Source: Meloidogyne chitwoodi
Taxonomy: Eukaryota; Nematoda; Chromadorea; Rhabditida; Meloidogynidae
Direction: 5' to 3'
DNA length: 64,000 nt
Assembly (NCBI GenBank): GCA_015183035.1
Contig: JACZZP010000017.1
Coordinates: 1,550,001 to 1,614,000, forward strand
Under the pieces are notes generated by a model, which did no database searches, was not told the DNA's origin, and saw nothing but the letters and a program-made list of their open reading frames with translations. Below, one piece after another: positions 56,400 through 64,000 of the stretch; within the stretch, counting starts at the first letter, position 1; the number at the start of each line of letters is the position of its first letter. A program made the translations under genes and the position numbers.

Positions 56400-57220
56400 A
56401 ATTTTCGTTTACGGCATTAAAAAGGTGTAATTTTTGGCAGCAGATGTTTAAAAATTTTAAAAATTTTTGCCTGCGGCGCTGAAAATGATGAATTTTTGGC
56501 AAATAAAGTGCAATAATGATTCAAAATTTTCGCCTGCGGCGCTATGAAAAAACTAAATTTATGAAAATTTACCCAAAACGCAAGAAAATATAAGGAAAGT
56601 ACGAGGTACGAGTACGAGGGTAAAAATATGGCTGTACGAGGTACGAGTACGAGGGAAAAAAATGGCTGGTATGAAGTACGTGTACGAGTACGAGAAAAAA
56701 AAGAAATTTCCAACCACTGATAATGACTATAGGCCTTAATAATCGGACTCAAGAAAAAGTACTTTCACGGAAATTGATGATCCATCTTAATTTGAATAAA
56801 AAAGAATGAACAATTTTCGACAATATATTATTTTTGAATAAAAAAATTTTATTTTATGCTATTTTATCATATTTAAAAAAAATTTTCTGGAACCGCTTCC
56901 GGAACCGCTGATTTTTTTTGGAACCGGAACCGAGGAACCGTTAAATTTTGGAACTGCTCCGGAACCGGAACCGTGGAACCGTCAAAAATTGGAACCACTC
57001 CGGAACCGGAACCGCGGAACCGAACAAAAATTTGGAACCGGGACATCACTGGCTTTCGGCGCTAAAAAAGTCTAATTTTCGCAAAAGATATTTAAAAAAA
57101 TTTAGAAATTTTTCCTGCGGCACTAAAAAAAGTGAATTTTTGAAAAAATTTAAAAATTTCAAAATTTCATATCTGACGTTAAAACGAACCCGAAATTTCT
57201 GAAAATTCACCCGACTCGAC
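56400..57220. repeat. Decayed transposon debris (GCGGCGCTGAAAA, GTACGAG and GGAACCG repeats)
   Basis: Three repeat types lie side by side. TTTGCCTGCGGCGCTGAAAA and variants occur at about 56465, 56540, 57055 and 57110. TACGAGGTACGAGTACGAGG words occur at 56600-56700. CCGGAACCGGAACCG words occur at 56885-57040. The first two also occur, inverted, in the PLA2-like intron element at 26107-26976. Ends CCAACCACTG (56711-56720) and ACATCACTGG look hAT-like. No intact element could be bounded. Confidence 0.6.
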
Positions 57221-58145
57221 AGTTGCGCTCAACCGAATAACTTTGATAATTACGAAGCAATCTTTCAGGCTACGATTACTGATTTCTTTTGATAATTTTG
57301 TTAGAAATATTCAGTCGAATTTGTTTACTTGAGTCCCGGAAAATTCCTCTCGGATAATTTCTCTCCAGATTTTTGGAAAATTCCTCTTAGTGGAAAATAG
57401 ATAAATTTTTTTGTAAAATTTAAAGTTATTTTAGATAATTTTAATAAGATTATTTTAACATATTACAATTTTTTAAGTGATCCAAAATCATTTTAATAAT
57501 TATTTAGGGAGGATTTCTGTTAAAAGAGTTATTTTGAAGAGATAACACTTATACTTGGAGAGGAATTCTCTGATGAAGAGGAATTTTCCGGACACTCTTT
57601 AGTTATAGTGAAATAAAATTTTAAGATTTGTTCAATATTCTTGATATATTGGAACTCGCGATACAGTGGAAAATTATTCGTCCTCATGAGTGTCTATTGT
57701 TAAATTAATTAAATATATTTTATTAGGAAAAACTTTTATAAATATATATTTAAGAAAATATTTTAAATAATTAATTATGAAATATTAATTTTAATTAAAA
57801 TGAGAGAAAAAAAGAAAAGTGCATTTCCGGCATTTTTAATTTTTTTTTAAATTTAAAGAATATTTATAACCCACGCATTTTTTTAAAATTTTTTGGCAAT
57901 ATTCCACACCTATATAAATGCGGGGGTTGTATGAGTACTTTTTTTAATTATATTAAACAAAGGAAAATGCCCGGAAATATTAAAGGTCAAACTCAAATAA
58001 ATTATTCAAACAATAGAGGAATGCGTAGGTTAGAAAAATTAATTTGAATAAAGGAGTGTTAATTTAAAATTTTTTGATATTTAAACAGTTCAATAAAATC
58101 AAATTAATCAAATTAAAATATTTTATTTAAAATAAATTATTAAAA
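57221..58145. promoter_or_regulatory. Upstream region of effector-like gene 2
   Basis: AT-rich. About 58000-58145 is the duplicated counterpart of the region before gene 1 but lacks the 182-bp MITE. A TATATAAATGCGGG segment lies near 57912. The motif GAATGCGTAGG is at about 58020. A promoter role is inferred from conservation. Confidence 0.4.
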
Positions 58146-60063
58146 ATGTCAGTTTCTACCTTTTTAAAGTTTTCAATTTTTTTAATTTTGTTTTTATTTT
58201 TAACGGAAAATATAAAAGCAGAGATAACTGAAGAACAACTTGAGGTAATATTTTTTGATTTAAATTAAAATTTAATTTAATTTTGTTAAATTAAATAGAA
58301 GTTTCTTAACAAATTGGTAGTGCCTACTAAAGTTTATCTTCATAATCATGAGAATGTAATTTTTTATTTTTAATAAATTATGTAAAAATTTATTTAAAAA
58401 AATGAATAAAAAGGGAGAGTTCAAATAGTATCACTCACTAATTTTGAATATTTAAGGGATAAATAAAAAAATATATTTTAATAATTAAATAATGCTCTAT
58501 AAAATTGCTATGAAGGCAATATTTTTAATAAAAAACAATAATTAAAAAAAATATTTTCTTTTACTTAAATTTAGTGGTAAAAGGGAGGAAAGCAGTCATA
58601 GTAGTTAAATTCCGCTTAAAGCATTATTTATCCGGAACATTCTCTAGGTCAACTATAACAAATTTAAATAATTATTTAAAATGGATAAAATTTTAAATTT
58701 AAAAATTATTATTAAATATTATTTTAGATAAAGTCACTTTTAGAGGAGGAAGAAAAAAATTGTCTCAAAGAGTATGGCCATTGGAATAAAAAAGGAGTAA
58801 TTGACTATTTAGTTGATAGGCATAAAATGAGTTTTAAAAATATTATAACAGAAATGAAAGGAAAATACAATAATATTTTATTTCAGGATCCTACAGTATG
58901 TTTTTATTTAAAATAAAACCAAAAACATCATAAAATTGTAGAAAATCTTTAAAATAAATATTAGGGATGCTCGAGATTCTCGGGTCTCGAGCTCAGGAAA
59001 TTTCGTGTCTCGAGAATCCCTAGTAAATTGTACTTTTCTTTTATGATGCACACCCCATTAGAATCTCAGAACTTTCTTTAATTTACCTATTTAATTATTA
59101 AAAGAAGAAAATATGGATTTTAGCATTAATATGAATTTGCATTATTATGTACATTAAATTTCTGAGACTCAAATGGGTCATAGAGGAAAAGTACATTTAA
59201 CAATTTTTTAGTTACTAATTATGTTACAGCTATTAAATATATTGTTTTTTAATAAATTAAAAAATTTAAATAATATATTTTCACCTTTTTAGGAAATAAA
59301 AAGAGATTTTGATATTTCCTATTTAATAATGAATCTTAATAGATTCCAACATGAAGGTGTTCAAGGTGTTCAATTAGAATGTGGATGCTATTTTTTTGAA
59401 GGTTATCTTATTCAAAAGATGATTGAAAATAATAAATTCTGTCCATCATGTTCACAGCCAATTACAATTAAAGGGAAAGAATTTATTACAGATGAGGATG
59501 AAGAATCAAGTAGTAGTTCATCATCAACTAATAATATTAATGAAAAATTTATGCAATTTGGAATAAATGAATCAACAATTCCAGAATTTAATTGTTCTAC
59601 AAGTCTTCATAGTCAAGTAATTAATGAACCATGTTCTTATTGTAATTATGCAATAAATCAAGAAGAAAAATTTAGTTTTTGTGTTGAATGTGGAAATGCT
59701 TTTCATATAGAATGTGTTCTAAATTATTGGACTGGAAATCCTCTAAAAAATGGTCATTGTCCTAAATGTGATAAACTTAATGACAAATCAAGTAGTGATA
59801 ATATTCAAAATGAAAAAACTGCTTATACTTTGGCTGATTTATTAAAACTTCCTCATACTCCAGGTAATGGAGGAGTAAAAGAATTATTTAATAATTCTAA
59901 TAATAAATATTCACCTGAAAGAGAATTAATATCTGATAATCAAGATTTGGGAAGACATTCTAAACATCGTAAAAATAAAAAAAAAAAAAATAAAGGTGTT
60001 TTTAATTGTGGAAGTAGTTTGTTCTCTTGTGGAAAAAGCAAAAATTCACGACATTCACCCTAA
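58146..60063 (+). CDS. Secreted RING-like effector-type protein, copy 2
   Basis: Exons 58146-58244, 58728-58895 and 59293-60063 splice in frame to about 345 residues. The signal peptide is MSVSTFLKFSIFLILFLFLT then ENIKA. The mature protein has LECGCYFFEGYLIQKMIE and CPSCSQP, then a Ser run. A complete RING-H2-like cluster follows: CSYCNYAINQEEKFSFCVEC, HIECVLNYW, HCPKCDK. The C-terminus has a basic stretch (HSKHRKNKKKKNKG) resembling a nuclear signal, then FNCGSSLFSCG. A RING finger in a protein with a signal peptide is unusual. Together with duplication and low complexity, this suggests a secreted protein that could act on host ubiquitination. That is inference; a lumenal or ordinary E3 role is not excluded. 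A short extra exon near 58300 is possible. Confidence 0.75.
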
Positions 60064-60999
60064 AAAGATAAAAACTCGAATATTTAAAATTAATTTTTAA
60101 AGACTAAAAAAAATAAAAAAAAAATTGGCTTTTTTTAAAAAAAAATCTTTTGAAAATTTATTCTAAATTTTATTTTATTTTTAAAAAAACATTTTATTGG
60201 ATTTTATATGAAAAAAGAATTATTTATCTTTAAAAAAACATTTATATAAATTATTTGCTAAAATTAGAATAATTACCTATAATTTGTATTAACCTTCCTC
60301 TAAAAAAGGAGGCTTTTCTTTTTTAAAGGTTCTGATTCTAATTTTAATAAATATTTTTAATTTCATTATTTCCCAATTATTAATTATCTTTAAATAGTTA
60401 TATTAACATTTATCATATTTCTGATTTTTAAATTATTTATTTTTTATATTATTTTTCATTTTAATTTTAAAAAATTAACAAAAAAATTAAAAAATATAAA
60501 ATCACAAAAATATAATCTTTTTGTTCTTTTGCTTTATATGTACTACTTTATTTTTATTTTCTGATAATTCATTGTTATTTATTTATTTAAAAAACTATAT
60601 TCTTTTATTATTTAAACAATTTTCATTTGGATTTTTAAAGTAAAAAAAGTTTCGGGAATTTGTTTTATTTTTAAATTGAGTAGTTAAGGGTAAAATAAAT
60701 TAATTATATATTTTAAGACAAAAAAATAAAAACAAACACGAATAAGTTATCTTAGATTATCTTTCATAATATTTTGATAGCAAACCTTAACCTGTTTTTC
60801 CTGCCCGGAACAAGGTATTTCTTAAAATTCTGGTCTTTCCGTGCTAACCGATTTTTCCAGTTTTATCCGATAAAAAAGCTTAGGATGGTAATCTGAGGAA
60901 AATGTATGGTACTGGGCTCGGCTTTTTGAAAAGTTTGCTCTCTAATTTTATATGTAAGTGAGAGAAAATTAAAAATTAATAGAAGCAAATGGGAATAAG
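60064..60999. other. 3' flank of effector-like gene 2 and AT-rich spacer
   Basis: The part up to about 60715 is the diverged duplicate of the flank after gene 1. From 60760 to 60960 sequence is GC-richer (CTGCCCGGAACAAGG, TTCCGTGCTAACCG) and unrecognised. Confidence 0.5.
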
Positions 61000-61217
61000 T
61001 GTTGGGGGTGGCGATATAGTATAAAAGGCGAAGCCTTTTACTAGTCGGTGTGTATTCGTGTATTAGTATTCAGTCAGTCAAGTCCCAGTATTCTATTCCT
61101 ATTATTCTTCCTATTGCCTTCACTTCTTATTGTATTTGCCTATTGTCATAAAAGCATTTGCTAGCTTTCTCGTCTTCTGTATTATTCTAGTATTGTATCC
61201 TACTTGAGGATACAACA
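61000..61217. mobile_element. Solo LTR, 218 bp, 5-bp TSD
   Basis: Starts TGTTGGGGGTGGCG and ends GGATACAACA, with inverted tips TGTTG/CAACA. It is flanked by ATAAG on both sides (60995-60999 and 61218-61222). A TATA-like TATAGTATAAAAG lies about 20 bp inside. No internal retroelement sequence adjoins, so it is a recombined solo LTR. Orientation is suggested as plus by the TATA, but the family is unknown. Confidence 0.85.
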
Positions 61218-61261
61218 ATAAGAATAAAAACATTTTGTGTTTATGGAGAAAAACAATAGGT

Positions 61262-61530
61262 TTATTTCAGTGATGGACAAAATCGGAAAATAAAATACGA
61301 AATTTACCAATAAATTAAAAAAATTTCAGAAAATTTCGTCCAAAAATAGGAAAGACGAAATAAGAAAGTTGTTGCATGTGCGAAACGTCGTTTCGTTTCG
61401 CTGTTTCGTTACTTTTTTTGTTTCATTTCATGCAAATTTAAAATGTTTCGTTTTGTCGCTAATTAACATCAGCGAATAAATAGGAAAAAGAAGAAAATAA
61501 GATATTTAATTTCCTACCAGCCGATGTGGA
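61262..61530. repeat. GTTTCGTTTCG-rich repeat debris
   Basis: Contains CGTCGTTTCGTTTCGCTGTT and related words, and begins near a hAT-like tip CAGTGATGGACA. Related GTTTCGTTTCATT occurs at 61673-61686, on the other side of the tRNA-like sequence. No exact element bounds could be set. Confidence 0.4.
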
Positions 61531-61606
61531 GTGGAATGGCCAAACGGATTAGGCCGCAGACTAAGAACTAAGGGCCCAAGGTTCGAGGAAAAGCGAGTTC
61601 CACCCA
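61531..61606 (+). pseudogene. Degenerate tRNA-Leu-like sequence
   Basis: GTGGAAT (61531-61537) can pair with GTTCCAC (61597-61603) as an acceptor stem. GGCCAAACGGATTAGGCC fits a tRNA-Leu D arm and A box. GGTTCGAGG resembles a B box. The anticodon and T arms do not fold well. It could be a tRNA pseudogene or the head of a SINE. Confidence 0.4.
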
Positions 61607-61610
61607 ATTT

Positions 61611-62299
61611 TTCGGAGACTGGGCAGCGCAGTTTTCGACAGTTTTGTGACGAAACAATTTTACAAATTTTTTGTTTCGTTTCATTGGAAAAAATTGGGTG
61701 TTTTCGCTCATGTCTGCTGTGGATATTGTTCTAACCTAGATCCTTATGTTATAGCAAAGAATACACAAGACTAACAATAAAGGTTTATTACAAGAACTAT
61801 TACAATTAAGGAGGAATAAGGCAGGAATAACTAATTGACTGGCGGCGACGTTTGGGCCAACAAAGACTGACAAATGAGCTCTATAATTTTTAGATTACCT
61901 ATATTAATTATAAAAATTTAAAATAACCAATTTAAGGTAGGGCAGAGAGTTCAAAGTATAAGATGTTTTTTTAAATTAAAGGGAAGAAAAATTAAAAAAA
62001 AATAAAGAAAAAAATTTTTTTTACAAGATTTAATTTCTAAAGTACTTTTTTAAATTTTAAAGTACCTTCTTTATTAGAAAAAAATTTTTTTTTTAATTTT
62101 GAGGAAGAAAATTTAAAAAAATTTCCTGGAAATAAATTTTAAATTTGTTAGAATTTTTTTTTTAATTATAAGAAAGACAAATTTTTAAATAAAGAAAATT
62201 TCCGGAAGTAATTTAAAGTACTTTTAAAATTATAAATAAAAAGTGGGCGTATAAAATCAATTAAATTTATCTAAAAAAATTTAATTGATTTTTTTAGTA
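61611..62299. other. AT-rich spacer
   Basis: Long A/T runs from 61960 onward. A GC-richer part at about 61840-61870 (TGGCGGCGACGTTTGGGCC) is unrecognised. No gene found. Confidence 0.5.
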
Positions 62300-62563
62300 T
62301 TTAAGTAGGTGCGACGACATTTGCGCCGTTGACATTTACGCCGCGACACTTGCGCTGCGACTTATGCGCCGACGACATTTGCGGCGACGACTTTTGCGCC
62401 AACGACTTTTGCGCCGGAAATATTTTAAAACGCGACATTTGCGCCGCCTTTAAATTAAAAAAATAAAGTAATATGTATTTATTAAAGGATTAAAAAATTA
62501 TTAAAAAAATTAAACTAAAATGTATCAACTAAATAAATCCGATTAAGATTCTAAATATTCATT

Positions 62564-62665
62564 AACCAAGAACCAGCTAATATTAATGATCAAGTTTGGA
62601 TAACACATTTACATGCATTATCATATCGTTTAACTACAAAAGGAATTGATAATTGGATTGATTAG
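62564..62665 (+). other. Possible captured exon fragment inside MITE A copy 2
   Basis: Reads open for 33 codons to a TAG, with codon usage like a nematode exon, including the segment NINDQVWITHLHALSYRL and ending KGIDNWID. Copy 1 keeps only the last part (KGIDNWVD) after its foldback insertion. I do not recognise the protein; it may be a captured host gene end or the remnant of the family's transposase. Confidence 0.4.
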
Positions 62666-62774
62666 TTGCTAATTAATATTTCAAACCTGTTAGGCTGTTG
62701 AAAATTTTAATAATAAACATCCTTTCAATAAATGATTAAATTTAATTTTAAAATCATTTTAGACTTAATTCTTT

Positions 62775-62971
62775 GGGATCAACCCTGAATATAGAAACCC
62801 TGAATATCTAATTAGCCAGTTTGCCAAACTGCCAATTTGGTCAATTAATAAAACACTCCTTGTAGGTCCAAGTTTGAATGGGACCAAATTGTTTTAAGAG
62901 ATTTGACCGAATTGGCAATTGGACCAATTGGCTAATAGATATTCAGGGTTTCGATATTCAGGGATGGACCC
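62775..62971. mobile_element. 197-bp MITE nested in MITE A copy 2, 8-bp TSD
   Basis: Begins GGGATCAACCCTGAATATAG and ends ATATTCAGGGATGGACCC, inverted. It is flanked by AATTCTTT on both sides (62767-62774 and 62972-62979). The equivalent place in copy 1 (about 11700-11720) has a single AATTCTTT, the empty site. The interior has GCCAGTTTGCC / GGCAATTGG words. Confidence 0.92.
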
Positions 62972-63301
62972 AATTCTTTTTAAAATTTAATTTTTTAAAT
63001 CTTTAATATTACTTTATTTTTTTAATTTAAAGGCGGCGCAAATGTCGCGTTTTAAAATATTTCCGGCGCAAAAGTCGTCGGCGCAAAAGTCGTCGCCGCA
63101 AATGTCGTCGGCGCATAAGTCGCAGCGCAAGTGTCGCGGCGCAAATGTCAACGGCGCAAATGTCCTGCAACCTTTAAGTAGCTTTAAATAAATTATTAAC
63201 ACATAAATAAATAAAATAAAATTCTTATAAAAATTTAAGTTTTCAAAAACATTTAAACTAACCCCAAAATTACCTTTTTATAAAATATTTAATTGAAAAA
63301 A

Positions 63302-64000
63302 ATGTTTTTTTCAATTAAATTATTTTTTTTAATTATTTTAATTATTTTTCCTTTAATTTTAAATGCTATGGAGAAACAGAGAGGAAATAATAGTCAACAA
63401 AAACAACAAAAAGCAAGTTTAAGTTTAATTAAAATTTAATAATTAATTTTATTAAGGGAGAAAGTTCAACTGTTTTATTAGGTAATGACAATATTGAATC
63501 TTCATTAAACCCTCAAGAAGTAAAATTAAATTATTTATTATAATTAAAATTTATTTTTAAAGACTATGACTACAATTTTAAGCTTTTTAAGTAAAGTTCC
63601 ACAAGTTGAGGTAAAACAATCTTTTTTAAATATATTTTTAATTTGATATTTTCAAAATAAAATATTAAATATATTATCCTTTTTTTATAATTAATTTATG
63701 TTTTTTTGGTATTAAAATAAAAAAAAAAGGAAAAAAAATTAGAAAATTTTTAATTATTTTAAATTATTTAGGAGATAACCTTTCTTTAAAAAATAAAATA
63801 TTAAATAAAATAAAATAAATAAATAAATTAAATATTAAAAAAATAAATTAAATAAATTAAATAAATAAAATAAATTTATTTAAAAAATTATTTTTAGATA
63901 AATAAAGCTGTTAATTTTATTATTGATATTAAACAAATTAATGAAGCAGAAAAAAATAGAATAATTAATATTAATAAAAATGATAAAATTCAATTTTTAA
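63302..64000 (+). CDS. Secreted protein of unknown function, 5' part (runs off window)
   Basis: ATG 63302 starts a strong signal peptide (MFFSIKLFFLIILIIFPLIL then NA), followed by a Gln/Asn-rich stretch (KQRGNNSQQKQQK). Likely further exons read GESSTVLLGNDNIESSLNPQ (from 63456), a short one near 63562-63609, and NKAVNFIIDIKQINEAEKN near 63900 to the end. The first intron's phase does not fit a simple GT/AG pair that I can find, so the exon structure is provisional. I recognise no family. It lies about 3.2 kb after the secreted RING-like gene and 130 bp after MITE A copy 2. Confidence 0.5.

Larger units (their letters stand above)
62308..63172. mobile_element. MITE family A, copy 2 (8-bp TSD)
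   Basis: Same ends as copy 1 (GGTGCGACGACATTTGCGCC; GGCGCAAATGTCCTGCAACC), flanked by TTTAAGTA on both sides (62300-62307 and 63173-63180). TIRs of about 150 bp consist of iterated GACATTTGCGCCG words. Unlike copy 1, the interior keeps a segment (62564-62665) with an open reading of 33 codons ending in TAG. Another MITE (62775-62971) is nested within it. The minus-strand frame at 63014-63202 is the iterated TIR read as protein and is not a gene. Confidence 0.93.

Noticed and set aside
56417..56752. 111-codon minus-strand frame
   Set aside because: Runs through GTACGAG and GCGGCGC repeat debris; no domain.
61531..61734. 67-codon plus-strand frame
   Set aside because: Starts inside the tRNA-like sequence and continues through repeat debris; no domain or intron context.
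63014..63202. Minus-strand Cys/Asp-rich open frame (repeated CADD units)
   Set aside because: It is the iterated GCGCAAATGTC TIR of MITE A copy 2 read as protein.

Overview
The window is nuclear DNA of a nematode, most probably a plant-parasitic root-knot nematode (Meloidogyne or a close relative). The evidence is strong AT richness, short AT-rich introns with TTTTAG/TTTCAG-like acceptors, nematode gene families (an Srd/Str-like serpentine chemoreceptor, a DAF-4-like TGF-beta type II receptor, paired GalNAc-transferases) and a secreted family 3 pectate lyase, a bacterial-type cell-wall enzyme typical of plant-parasitic nematodes. The species call is inference; no mitochondrial or rRNA marker is present. 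Layout: 213-2235 (-) intact six-exon chemoreceptor; 3281-7185 (-) DAF-4-like receptor kinase; 9366-10417 (-) four-TM MARVEL-like protein; 10680-13024 two MITE families; 13110-23066 (+) a second chemoreceptor copy, a pseudogene split by an 8,555-bp Polinton/Maverick (13970-22524) flanked by a perfect 6-bp duplication; 23523-24994 (-) pectate lyase; 25482-28943 (-) phospholipase A2-like gene carrying nested MITEs in an intron; 29486-35338 (-) GalNAc-transferase 1 with a complete opposite-strand RING-type gene (30145-32103) nested in one intron; 35582-36479 (-) DENR; 37325-40035 (-) GalNAc-transferase 2; 41005-43672 (-) phosphatidylserine synthase; 44066-45375 (+) mitochondrial-type 2-Cys peroxiredoxin. 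From 45.6 kb the window becomes an accessory, transposon-rich region. It holds two duplicated genes for secreted RING-like, effector-like proteins (46638-47774 and 58146-60063). Between them lie two apparently identical 2,732-bp hAT transposons in opposite orientation, each with its own 8-bp target duplication, followed by minisatellites and MITE debris. Downstream are a solo LTR, a second copy of the iterated-TIR MITE with another MITE nested inside, and the start of another secreted protein that runs off the end. The conserved genes act in TGF-beta signalling, O-glycosylation, translation reinitiation, phospholipid synthesis and redox defence, and are not functionally linked. The pectate lyase and the secreted RING-like proteins are the likely parasitism-related genes. 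The most unusual structures are the Polinton whose target duplication doubles the host gene's splice acceptor, a run of hairpins with one constant core and co-varying stems inside that Polinton, the inverted hAT twins, the nested gene, and several MITE insertions whose empty sites are visible in a paralogous copy within this same window.
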